The notes: generated from the letters alone by a model not told the origin. 16,137 nucleotides of DNA from DASZZZ01 sp036260375 (GCA_036260375.1 DASZZZ010000028.1:1-16137), one strand, 5' to 3'. Positions 7,026-14,400 are shown, counted from the stretch's first letter. Numbers and translations are program-made.

Positions 7026-8318
7026 GTGACGCTCGCCCACGGCGTCGGGCGCGTCTACGACCTCCCCGTACCGCTGTCGCTCTACGTCGCGGCGTCGGCC
7101 GCGACGGTGCTGCTGTCGTTCGTCGTCCGCAGCGCGTCGCCGCTCGAGCGCGGCGCGCGCGGCGAGCGGCGCGTCGCCGGTCCGCGCGTCGCGGGCGCGG
7201 TGCGCGGCGTCCTGCGCGTCGCGGGAGTGCTCGGGCTCGTCGTCGCGCTCGTGGCGGGCGCGTACGCGCGCTCCGAGGGCTTCACCGCGACGTCGCTTCT
7301 GTTCTGGGTCGCGGGGCTCGTCGGCGTCGTGGCGCTCAGCGCGCTCGTCGCGGGCGTATGGGACGCGCTCGACCCGTGGGCGACGCTCGACCTCGTGTAC
7401 CGCAGCGGCGACCGGCCCCCGCCGGCGCGCACGCCCCCGTGGTGGATCGCGCCCGCAGCCCTGTACGCGCTGTTCTGGTTCGAGCTCGTGTCGGGGGCCG
7501 GCTACCGCGACACCGCGCTCGTCGCGGTGCTGCTCGCGTACTCCGCCGTGGCGTTGGGGTGGCGGCCGTCGCTCGGGCCGGCGTGGCGCAGGCTCGACCC
7601 GCTGTCGCTGCTGTTCGGCTTCGCCGGACGCTCGGCGCCGCTGCGTCTCGCCGGCGACGGCATCTACGCGCGCTCGCCGGTCGCGGCCGCGGACGATCCC
7701 GCTCCCATGCCGCGCGGCGCGTTCGCGGCGTTGTTCGTCGCGCTCGGCGCGACGACGCTCGACAACGTCCGCGAGACCGTCGGCTGGACCGACCTGCTCG
7801 ACGCGACGAACCTCGACGAGGTCGCGCGGATGCCGCGCGACACGGTCGCACTCGCGCTGTTCGCCGCCGCGTTCTTCGGCGCGTACCTCGCCGCGGTCGC
7901 GGTCGCGCACCGCTGGATCGGCCGCCGCCTGACGACGCTCGACGTCGCGCGCCGCATCGGATGGTCGCTTGCGCCGATCGCGGTCGCGTACCTGCTCGCG
8001 CACAACGTCCCGCTGCTGGCCACGGGCGTCCCGGCGCTGCTGCGCGCGCTGTCGGACCCGCTCGCGCTGGGGTGGAACGTCCTCGGGACCGCGCACCTCT
8101 TCGAGGGCTTCGAGCCGTCGCCCAAGCTCGTGTGGTGGATCGAGATCGTCCTCGTGGTCGGCGGCCACGTGCTCGGCGTGCTCGTCGCGCACCGCGCCGC
8201 CTGGCGCCTCAGCACGTCGTACCACCGCGCCGTGCGAAGCCAGTACGCGCTCACGGCGCTGATGGTCGGCTACACCGCGGCGACGTTGTGGCTGCTCGCA
8301 CAGCCGCTCGTGACGTGA
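7026..8318 (+). CDS. Polytopic membrane protein of unknown function in the copper block
   Basis: The 430-aa product has roughly ten hydrophobic segments, starting near residue 15, and no soluble domain large enough to be an enzyme. It begins MTLAHGVGRVYDLPVPL and ends with histidine-containing helices (GGHVLGVLVAHRAAW, STSYHRAVRSQYALTA). From memory, similar actinobacterial proteins starting with LAHG and DLPVP carry the database label 'fenitrothion hydrolase', a name I would not rely on without a test. GTG 7026 follows the CopC-like gene by seven bases with no obvious ribosome site, so coupling is likely. Position between two CopC-type genes and the intramembrane His residues suggest a role in metal or haem handling at the membrane; this is inference. 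Confidence 0.75.
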   Translation: MTLAHGVGRVYDLPVPLSLYVAASAATVLLSFVVRSASPLERGARGERRVAGPRVAGAVRGVLRVAGVLGLVVALVAGAYARSEGFTATSLLFWVAGLVGVVALSALVAGVWDALDPWATLDLVYRSGDRPPPARTPPWWIAPAALYALFWFELVSGAGYRDTALVAVLLAYSAVALGWRPSLGPAWRRLDPLSLLFGFAGRSAPLRLAGDGIYARSPVAAADDPAPMPRGAFAALFVALGATTLDNVRETVGWTDLLDATNLDEVARMPRDTVALALFAAAFFGAYLAAVAVAHRWIGRRLTTLDVARRIGWSLAPIAVAYLLAHNVPLLATGVPALLRALSDPLALGWNVLGTAHLFEGFEPSPKLVWWIEIVLVVGGHVLGVLVAHRAAWRLSTSYHRAVRSQYALTALMVGYTAATLWLLAQPLVT

Positions 8319-8379
8319 GCGGCGTGCGCGGCCGCCTGGCACAATGGCGCCGCGGACGGACGAAACGGCGGAGGTGCAG

Positions 8380-8859
8380 GTGGTCGTAGCGCACGGCGCC
8401 GCGGAGGCGACCGGCGGGCCGAACGTCGAGATGCTCGTGATCGCCGGGGCGGTGCTCCTGCTCGGCATCGTGCTGTTCGTGCAGAAGACGGGACGCCCCG
8501 CCGTGAGCGTGACCCTGGCCGTCGTCGGCGTCGGGCTCGGCCTCGGCGCGTTCGCCGCGGGCGGCGACACGGCCGCCGCCGCGATCTCGATCGAGAGCCC
8601 GCGCGACGGAGCCACGGTCTCCGCGGGCGACCCGGTGCCGCTGTCGATCCACGTCGACGGCGCCACCGTCGGGTCCGGGACCGCGTCCGCGCACGTCCAC
8701 GTCTTCGTCGACGACCGCCTCCAGTCGATGCCGACGACGCTGTCGCCCACCGTGTCGCTCGAGCCCGGCCGCCACACCGTCACGGTCGAGCTGACCGACG
8801 CCGACCACATGCAGTACGACCCGCGCGTGCTCGACTCGGTCGAGGTCGTCGCGGAGTGA
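8380..8859 (+). CDS. Membrane-anchored His-rich protein with DUF4399-like domain
   Basis: The 159-aa product has two N-terminal hydrophobic helices (about 18-33 and 40-60) and an outer beta domain resembling DUF4399. In that domain H105 and H107 (HVHVFVDD), H132 (GRHTVTV) and H143 (DADHMQYDP) line up as a possible metal site. GTG 8380 is preferred because GGAGG (8370-8374) stands five bases upstream; ATG 8344 would add 12 residues without a ribosome site. The 61-base gap before the gene contains CACAAT (8340-8345), a weak -10 candidate without a -35. The stop overlaps the next start as GTGA. The family's function is unknown; copper binding is inferred from the histidines and neighbours. Confidence 0.72.
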   Translation: MVVAHGAAEATGGPNVEMLVIAGAVLLLGIVLFVQKTGRPAVSVTLAVVGVGLGLGAFAAGGDTAAAAISIESPRDGATVSAGDPVPLSIHVDGATVGSGTASAHVHVFVDDRLQSMPTTLSPTVSLEPGRHTVTVELTDADHMQYDPRVLDSVEVVAE

Positions 8860-9761
8860 GCGTCGCCGGGCGCCGGACGCCGCTGCCGGGGCGCGCCCGC
8901 GCCGCGGTCGCCGCGCTCGCCGGTGGCGGCGTCGTGGTCACCCACTGGCTCGCGTACGCGCTCGCGGTGCCGCACGACGGCCACCGCGCCGGAGTCCTCG
9001 CCGCCACCGGCCACGGCTACGCGACCTACGCCATGCCGCTCGTGCTCGCCGCGCTCGTCGCGGCCCTCGCGCGCTATGCCGCCTCCGGGCTGCGCGGCGA
9101 CGACCGCGCGACGCCGCGCGCCGGTCCGGTCGCGGCCCGGCTCGCGGCGCTGCAGGGCGGCGGCTTCGCCGTGCTCGAGGTCGTCGAGCGCGCGGCGTCG
9201 GGGGCGGGCGTCGCGGAGCTGTCGCTGCCGCTCGCGGTCGGCCTCGTCGTGCAGCTCGCCGTCGCGCTGACCGGCGCGCTGTTGCTCGTCGCTCTCGCCA
9301 AGGTCGTGCGCGCGCGAGCGCGCCCGCGCCCGGACGGCGATCGCCGTCCCGTCGACGCGCGTCGCGGTCGTGCGCTCGCTCATGGCGTGCGGCGGCGCGA
9401 CCGTGAGGGGCCCCCCGGCCGCGGCCTGACCGCGTCGTACGTCCGGCGGCCGCTCGCCGCCGGCGACCGGAGGAGCTCCCATGTCACGACCCAGCGCGCG
9501 CCGGCGCGCAGGACAGCGTGCGCGCCGGCTCGTCCCGCTCGTGGTCGCGTGCGCGCTCGTCGCGCTCGCGCCGGCACCCGCGCACGCGCACGCGATCGTG
9601 CTCGCGACCGAGCCCGCGATCGACGAGATCGTCGCGCGCGCGCCCGCGCGCGTCGTCATGCGCTTCAACGAGCCGGTCGAGATCGCGTTCGGCGCGCTGC
9701 GCGTGTACGACAGCGAGGGCGAGCGCGTCGACGAGGGCACGGCCGAGCACCTTGCCGGTGA
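8856..9761 (+). CDS. Small multi-pass membrane protein (HWLAY/TGHGY), likely frameshifted near 9303-9317
   Basis: GTG 8856 overlaps the preceding stop as GTGA. Residues 1 to about 150 form a membrane protein with about four helices and His-containing motifs THWLAY (H30), PHDGH (H40, H43) and TGHGY (H53). I do not recognise the family. Taken literally the frame runs to 9761 and overlaps the CopC-CopD gene by 281 bases with an Arg-rich, protein-unlike tail. Third-position GC in this frame falls after about 9315, while the frame shifted by one keeps G or C at all 42 third positions from 9301 to its TGA at 9427-9429. The true product is therefore probably about 190 aa ending at 9429, reached through an indel in the alternating CG run. 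A natural mutation and an assembly error cannot be told apart here. Confidence 0.6.
   Translation: MSVAGRRTPLPGRARAAVAALAGGGVVVTHWLAYALAVPHDGHRAGVLAATGHGYATYAMPLVLAALVAALARYAASGLRGDDRATPRAGPVAARLAALQGGGFAVLEVVERAASGAGVAELSLPLAVGLVVQLAVALTGALLLVALAKVVRARARPRPDGDRRPVDARRGRALAHGVRRRDREGPPGRGLTASYVRRPLAAGDRRSSHVTTQRAPARRTACAPARPARGRVRARRARAGTRARARDRARDRARDRRDRRARARARRHALQRAGRDRVRRAARVRQRGRARRRGHGRAPCR
9469..9475 (+). promoter_or_regulatory. Strong ribosome binding site GGAGGAG of the CopC-CopD gene
   Basis: GGAGGAG stands five bases before ATG 9481 and settles that start. It makes the long overlap with the upstream open frame more likely to be an artefact. Confidence 0.7.
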
Positions 9762-11226
9762 GGCCGACGCGATCGAGGTGCCGCTGCGCGCCGGCGTCCC
9801 CGACGGCACCTACACGGTGTCGTGGCGCGTCGTGTCGGCCGACGGTCACGCGATCGAGGAGGCGTTCGTGTTCCACGTCGGCGAGCCCGGCGCCAACCCC
9901 GAGGGCATCGCGGACCGCGTGCTCGAGGGCGAGGCGGGGGCGGGGACGGGCGAGGGCGTCGCGTTCGGGATCGTGCGGTGGGCGACGTTCGCGGCGCTGC
10001 TCGTGCTCGCGGGCGCCGCGGCGTTCGCGGCGCGCGCGTGGGGCCGCGACGACGACGACGCGATCGACGGCGCGTTCGCGCGCCGCGTGCGCGCGCTGCT
10101 GTCGGCGGCGTGGCTCGTCGCGGTCGTCGGGACGCTCGCGTCGATCGTGCTCCAGGGCGCGGTCGCGGGCGACGTGCCGCTGTCCGAGGCGCTCTCGGGG
10201 GACGTCGTCGCCGAGGTCGCGTCGACGCGCTTCGGCCGCGTCGCGCTCGCGCGCGTCGCGCTGCTCGCGCTCGTCGCGGCCCTCTTGCCGTGGGCCGCGC
10301 GGCGCGCGGGGGAGCGGGCTCCGGTCGCGCTCGCCGGCGCCGCGCTCGCGGCGACGCTCGCGACGCCCGGGCTCGGCGGTCACGCGGGCACGACGCCTCC
10401 GGTCGCGCTCAACGTCGTCGCCGACACGCTGCACGTGTGCGCCGCCGCGGTGTGGGTCGGAGGGCTCGTCGCGCTCGTCGCGGCGGCGTGGCCCGCGACC
10501 GCGCGCGTCGCGGCCCCCGAGCGCGCGCGCCGGCTCGCGCCGGTGGTGTCGAGGTTCTCCGACGCGGCCGTCGTGGCGGTCGCCGTCGTCGTCGCGACCG
10601 GGCTGTACCGGTCGTGGGTGGAGGTGCGCGCGCTCGGCAACCTCACCGGCACGACGTACGGGCTCGTGCTCGTCGCCAAGCTCGCGGCGTTCGCGCCGCT
10701 GCTCGCGCTCGGCGCGGTCAACAACCGGTGGACCAAGCCGCGCATCGAGGGAGCCGCGGCGCGCGGCGACGGGGGCCGCGGCGCGGTGGGGGCCCTGCGG
10801 CGCATCGTCGCCGCGGAGGTCGCGCTCGGCGCGCTCGTCGTCGCGGCGAGCGCGCTGCTGGTGTCGATCGCGCCGGCGCGCGTCGAGGCGGGGACGGGCG
10901 AGCCCGTGACCGCCTCGGTTGCGCTCGGCGACGACCGTCTCGCGGTCGTGGTCGACCCCGCGCGCGTCGGCTCCAACGCAGTCCATCTCACCGTCACGAC
11001 GTCCGCCGGCGCGCCGGCGGACGTGCGCGCGCTCGGCGTGTCGTTCGTCATGCCCGAGCGCGACATCGGCCCCTTGCGCGCCCGCGCGCGCGAGCTCGCG
11101 CCCGGTCACTTCGTGGTGCAGGGCCGCCACCTGTCGGTTGCGGGGCGGTGGCGGCTCGAGGTCGTCGCGCGGCGCGACCGCTTCACCGAGGAGCGCGCGT
11201 TCGTCGGCTTCGAGGTCGCCGGGTAG
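9481..11226 (+). CDS. CopC-CopD fusion copper protein (YcnJ-like)
   Basis: The 581-aa product has a signal peptide likely cut before H37 (APAHA/HAIV) and a CopC domain (about 37-137) with the copper residues H37, D121 and H123 (VSADGHAIEE). A CopD membrane domain of about eight helices follows (about 160-465), with H301 (GGHAGTT) and H318 (DTLHVCAAAVWVGG), then an outer beta domain (about 475-581) like the YtkA-type tail of YcnJ proteins. CopC binds Cu(II) outside the cell and CopD is thought to move copper through the membrane; YcnJ of Bacillus subtilis is linked to copper uptake. The start has a strong ribosome site. YcnI is encoded 22 bases downstream, the partner seen in many bacteria. 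No CsoR- or YcnK-like regulator is present in the window. Confidence 0.92.
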   Translation: MSRPSARRRAGQRARRLVPLVVACALVALAPAPAHAHAIVLATEPAIDEIVARAPARVVMRFNEPVEIAFGALRVYDSEGERVDEGTAEHLAGEADAIEVPLRAGVPDGTYTVSWRVVSADGHAIEEAFVFHVGEPGANPEGIADRVLEGEAGAGTGEGVAFGIVRWATFAALLVLAGAAAFAARAWGRDDDDAIDGAFARRVRALLSAAWLVAVVGTLASIVLQGAVAGDVPLSEALSGDVVAEVASTRFGRVALARVALLALVAALLPWAARRAGERAPVALAGAALAATLATPGLGGHAGTTPPVALNVVADTLHVCAAAVWVGGLVALVAAAWPATARVAAPERARRLAPVVSRFSDAAVVAVAVVVATGLYRSWVEVRALGNLTGTTYGLVLVAKLAAFAPLLALGAVNNRWTKPRIEGAAARGDGGRGAVGALRRIVAAEVALGALVVAASALLVSIAPARVEAGTGEPVTASVALGDDRLAVVVDPARVGSNAVHLTVTTSAGAPADVRALGVSFVMPERDIGPLRARARELAPGHFVVQGRHLSVAGRWRLEVVARRDRFTEERAFVGFEVAG

Positions 11227-11248
11227 CGCGTCGCAGAGAGGAGACGTC

Positions 11249-11953
11249 ATGTCGAGATCCAGAACGCTCGCGGCGATCGCCGCGGCGAGCGTCGTCGCGC
11301 TCGCCGCGCCCGCGGCCGCGCACGTCACCGTGCAGCCGGCCGAGGCGCCGGCAGGCGCGTTCTTCCGCTTCGTCGTGCGCGTGCCGAACGAGCGTCCCGA
11401 CGCGGCGACGACCAAGGTCGAAATTCAATTCCCCGAGAGTTTGGTGTTCGTGAGCTTCCAGCCGAAGCAGGGATGGAAGCGCACCGTGACGATGACGGAG
11501 CCGAGCGAGCCGATCGAGGCGTTCGGTGAAGAGATCGACGAGGTCGTCGACACGGTGACGTGGTCGGGCGGGCGCATCGGGCCCGGCGAGTTCGACGAGT
11601 TCGGCTTCTCGGCGCGCGTGCCGGAGGCGGCCGGCGAGCTCGAGTTTCCGGCGCTGCAGACCTACGAGGGCGGCGAGGTCGTCCGTTGGATCGGCCCCGC
11701 CGACGCCGAGGAGCCCGCGGCGCGGGTCGCGGTCGTCGACCTCGGCGCGCCCGAGGGCGCGGGGGAGCTCTCGCTGCTCGCCGACCTGCGCCGCGACGTC
11801 GCCGCGCTCGACGGGGGCGGCGAGGGGTCCGCGGACGCCCCCGACGACGACGCCGGATCGTCCGGCGCGCCGGCGCTCGTGTCGTGGGGCGCGCTGGTGC
11901 TCGCCGCGCTCGCGCTCGCGGTCGCCGTGGCGCGGCGGGCGCGGGCGGCGTGA
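11249..11953 (+). CDS. YcnI family (DUF1775) copper-binding envelope protein
   Basis: The 234-aa product has a signal peptide cut before H25 (AAAHVTVQPAEAP), a DUF1775 beta domain (about 25-165), an acidic linker and a C-terminal membrane helix (about 208-230). YcnI proteins bind Cu(II) through the mature N-terminal His in a monohistidine brace with a conserved Trp; W76 (KQGWKRTV) is a candidate for that Trp. It is proposed to act as a chaperone for YcnJ-type importers. GAGGAG (11238-11243) five bases before ATG 11249 fixes the start; the open frame extends far upstream only as a shadow. A short patch (11417-11446) uses several AT-ending codons rare elsewhere in the window. The stop overlaps the next gene as GTGA. 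Confidence 0.92.
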   Translation: MSRSRTLAAIAAASVVALAAPAAAHVTVQPAEAPAGAFFRFVVRVPNERPDAATTKVEIQFPESLVFVSFQPKQGWKRTVTMTEPSEPIEAFGEEIDEVVDTVTWSGGRIGPGEFDEFGFSARVPEAAGELEFPALQTYEGGEVVRWIGPADAEEPAARVAVVDLGAPEGAGELSLLADLRRDVAALDGGGEGSADAPDDDAGSSGAPALVSWGALVLAALALAVAVARRARAA

Positions 11954-13122
11954 CACGGCGCCGGGCCGCGACGGGCGCGGCGTCACGGGCGCCGGCCGTG
12001 CGGCTCTCGGCGCCGGCCGCACGCGCGTGGCGCGCGTCCGTGCACGGTCTCGAGCGCGACGCCGGTGCGGGCGACGCGCTCGAGCTCGCGTCGCGCCTGT
12101 GCGGGTTGCACGCGCAGCTGATGTCGTCGGCGGAGCTGACGCTGTGGGCGCGCGTCGCGGACCTCGAGCAGGGATGGCTCGACCGCGCGCTGTGGGACGA
12201 CCGCACGCTCGTCAAGACGTGGGCGATGCGCGGCACGCTGCACCTGCTGCCCACGGCCGAGATGCCGCTGTGGCACGCCGCGCTCGCGACGTACTCGCAC
12301 TTCGAGAAGGACGCGTGGCTGCGCGCGTTCGGCGTCACGAGCGCGCAGCTCGACGCGTTGCTCGAGGCGGTCTCCGACGTCGTCGCGGCCGGCGCGGTGA
12401 CGCGCGCCGAGCTGGCGGACGCGGTCGCGCGCCGCACGCGCTCGAAGTCGCTCGGTGACAAGGTGCTCGAGAGCTGGGGCGCGGTGCTCAAGCCCGCCGC
12501 GTTCCGCGGCGCGCTCGTGTTCGCCCCGAACGCGGGGCGCAACGTCCGCTTCGTGCACCCGCGCACGTGGCTCGGCGACGCGCGCTCCGCGCCACCGGAC
12601 GACCCGCTCGTCGAGGTCGCGCGCCGCTATCTCGCGGCGTACGGTCCCGCGACGCGCGAGGACCTCGCGCGCTGGTGGGCCGGCGTGACCCCCGCGCGCG
12701 CCGGCGCCCTGATCGCGGCGCTCGGCGACGACGTCGCCGAGGTCGACGTCGACGGCACGCGCGCGTGGATGCTCGCCGCCGACGTCCGCCTCGCCGCGGG
12801 GGCGCCCCCGCGGCGCGACGTCCGCCTGCTGCCGGCGTTCGACCAGTTCGTCGTCGCGGCGCCGCGGGCGACGCCGCCGTTGGCGCCGCCGGGTCTCGAG
12901 GGCAGGGTGTTCCGCCCCCAGGGCTGGATCTCCGCGGTCGTGCTCGTGGGCGGCGCCGTCGCCGGCGTGTGGCGTCACGAGCGCAAGGGGCGCCGCGTCG
13001 TCGTACGGATCGAGCCGTTCTCGACCGTCTCCCGCGCGGTGCGCCACGCCGCCGAGGACGAGGCGGAGCGGCTTGCGGCGTTCGTCGGCGGCGTCCTCGA
13101 GCTGGCGTGGGGGCGCGTGTAG
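11950..13122 (+). CDS. Winged-helix DNA-binding protein, HTH_42 family (AlkZ/YcaQ-like)
   Basis: The 390-aa product has the typical family blocks: GLHAQLMSSAELTLWARV (from residue 52), a downstream TWAMRGTLHLLP block, RYLAAYGPATREDLARWW, and the C-terminal LLPAFDQFVV and EPFS segments. The family includes DNA glycosylases that remove bulky alkyl adducts or unhook interstrand crosslinks, as well as many untested proteins. The catalytic QxQ of AlkZ-type enzymes aligns with H54-A55-Q56, so the first Gln is replaced by His and activity cannot be assumed. GTG 11950 overlaps the ycnI stop as GTGA; the open frame further upstream is a shadow of ycnI. Position just before recA fits a DNA-repair role but the coupling is to the copper genes. 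Confidence 0.85.
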   Translation: MTRRRAATGAASRAPAVRLSAPAARAWRASVHGLERDAGAGDALELASRLCGLHAQLMSSAELTLWARVADLEQGWLDRALWDDRTLVKTWAMRGTLHLLPTAEMPLWHAALATYSHFEKDAWLRAFGVTSAQLDALLEAVSDVVAAGAVTRAELADAVARRTRSKSLGDKVLESWGAVLKPAAFRGALVFAPNAGRNVRFVHPRTWLGDARSAPPDDPLVEVARRYLAAYGPATREDLARWWAGVTPARAGALIAALGDDVAEVDVDGTRAWMLAADVRLAAGAPPRRDVRLLPAFDQFVVAAPRATPPLAPPGLEGRVFRPQGWISAVVLVGGAVAGVWRHERKGRRVVVRIEPFSTVSRAVRHAAEDEAERLAAFVGGVLELAWGRV

Positions 13123-13142
13123 CCGCGGCCGGGGCGCCGGCT

Positions 13143-13166
13143 CACGGTAGGGTAATTACGACCGTG
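13143..13166. repeat. Inverted repeat between the HTH_42 gene and recA
   Basis: CACGGT (13143-13148) and ACCGTG (13161-13166) are perfect inverted copies around an AT-rich centre that holds the palindrome GTAATTAC (13152-13159). It could be an operator or the stem of a weak terminator; no clear T-run follows. It lies 14 bases upstream of the -35 element of the recA promoter. Confidence 0.4.
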
Positions 13167-13179
13167 TGACTCTTGGTCC

Positions 13180-13208
13180 TTGCCATCGAACGTACGTACG
13201 CATATCGT
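13180..13208 (+). promoter_or_regulatory. recA promoter with LexA (SOS) box in the spacer
   Basis: TTGCCA (13180-13185) and TATCGT (13203-13208) are separated by 17 bases, matching TTGACA in five and TATAAT in four positions. Within the spacer, GAAC-GTAC-GTAC (13188-13199) matches the Gram-positive LexA site GAAC-N4-GTTC in all but one defined base and forms the palindrome CGTACGTACG (13191-13200). A repressor bound there would block polymerase directly, as expected for SOS control of recA. The leader to GTG 13324 would be about 110 bases. Sequence-based only. Confidence 0.65.
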
Positions 13209-13310
13209 GGTGCGAGGCCGCCGTCGAGCCACGCGGATCGCCGGAAATGTCGCACCGCGTCCCTAGGGTCGGTAGCGCGGCGGCCGCAGGGAGCGGCTCG
13301 CCCCGACTAC

Positions 13311-13317
13311 AAGGAGG
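13311..13317 (+). promoter_or_regulatory. Strong ribosome binding site AAGGAGG of recA
   Basis: AAGGAGG lies six bases before GTG 13324. It favours this start over the in-frame GTG at 13351. Confidence 0.75.
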
Positions 13318-13323
13318 AACGCA

Positions 13324-14400
13324 GTGGCGAGCATCAGGGAGCGGGACGTCGTGACGGACACGAGCCGCGACGCCAAGGGGCGTGACGCGGCCCTCGACAC
13401 CGCGCTGAGCCAGATCGAGCGCCAGTTCGGCAAGGGCTCGATCATGCGACTGGGCGACGACGGGGCTCGGTTCCACGTCGACACGATCCCGACCGGGTCG
13501 CTCGCGCTCGACCTCGCGCTCGGCGTCTGCGGGCTGCCGCGCGGCCGCATCGTCGAGATCTACGGGCCCGAGGGCTCGGGCAAGACCACGGTCAGCCTGC
13601 ACGTCGTCGCCGAGGCGCAGAAGGCGGGCGGGCTCGTCGCGTTCATCGATGCGGAGCACGCGCTCGACCCGTCCTACGCGCGCGCCCTCGGGGTCGACAT
13701 CGACGACCTCCTCGTGTCGCAGCCCGACACGGGCGAGCAGGCGCTCGAGATCGCCGACACGCTCGTGCGCTCCGGCGCCATGGACGTGATCGTCGTCGAC
13801 TCGGTCGCCGCGCTCGTGCCCCGCGCCGAGATCGAGGGCGAGATGGGCGACAGCCACGTCGGCCTGCAGGCGCGCCTGATGTCGCAGGCGCTGCGCAAGC
13901 TCGCCGGCAGCGTCAACCGTTCCAAGACGATCCTGATCTTCATCAACCAGATCAGGGAGAAGATCGGCGTGATGTTCGGCTCCAACGAGACGACGCCTGG
14001 GGGCCGGGCGCTCAAGTTCTACTCGTCGGTGCGCCTCGACGTGCGCCGCATCGACTCGCTGAAGAACGGCGCCGAGGTCGTCGGGTCGCGCGTGCGCGTC
14101 AAGGTCGTCAAGAACAAGGTCAGCGCGCCGTTCAAGAAGGCGGAGTTCGACATCCAGTACGGCACCGGCATCTCCAAGGAGGGAAGCCTGCTCGACGTCG
14201 CCATCGACCACGGCATCGTGCGGAAGTCGGGCGCGTGGTTCATCTACGGCGACGATCAGCTCGGCCAGGGGCGCGAGAACGCCAAGGCGTTCCTCGCCGA
14301 GAATCCCGACATCGCCACGGAGATCGAGCTGAAGATCAAGGACCTCCTGGGTCTGCTCGACCGCGACGACGCCGCCCCGGCGGCGGCCGAGGGCGCGTGA
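13324..14400 (+). CDS. recA: Recombinase RecA
   Basis: RecA forms filaments on single-stranded DNA, drives strand exchange and triggers LexA self-cleavage in the SOS response. The 358-aa product is full length: N-terminal ALSQIERQFGKGSIM, Walker A GPEGSGKT at 81-88, Walker B VIVVDS ending around D159, the L1/L2 regions including EMGDSHVG and INQIREKIGVMFG, and a short acidic tail. C69 in LALGVCGLPRGR is the only cysteine; most actinobacterial RecA proteins have Gly there. No intein or frameshift is visible. An SOS-type promoter lies upstream, and recX overlaps its stop as GTGA. Confidence 0.98.
   Translation: MASIRERDVVTDTSRDAKGRDAALDTALSQIERQFGKGSIMRLGDDGARFHVDTIPTGSLALDLALGVCGLPRGRIVEIYGPEGSGKTTVSLHVVAEAQKAGGLVAFIDAEHALDPSYARALGVDIDDLLVSQPDTGEQALEIADTLVRSGAMDVIVVDSVAALVPRAEIEGEMGDSHVGLQARLMSQALRKLAGSVNRSKTILIFINQIREKIGVMFGSNETTPGGRALKFYSSVRLDVRRIDSLKNGAEVVGSRVRVKVVKNKVSAPFKKAEFDIQYGTGISKEGSLLDVAIDHGIVRKSGAWFIYGDDQLGQGRENAKAFLAENPDIATEIELKIKDLLGLLDRDDAAPAAAEGA

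Noticed and set aside
6747..9809. A 1020-codon open frame on the minus strand
   Set aside because: It is antisense to several recognisable membrane-protein genes and has a low-complexity Arg-rich translation with no motif or ribosome site.
9484..11415. A 643-codon open frame on the minus strand opposite the CopC-CopD gene
   Set aside because: The + strand frame has a signal peptide, copper motifs and membrane helices; the reverse frame is repetitive in Arg, Asp and Glu.
13128..13141. Hairpin GCCGG-GGCG-CCGGC after the HTH_42 gene considered as a terminator
   Set aside because: The stem has only five pairs and no T-run follows; such stems are frequent by chance in this DNA.
13264..13269. TAGGGT considered as a second recA -10 box
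   Set aside because: No -35-like element lies 16-19 bases upstream.
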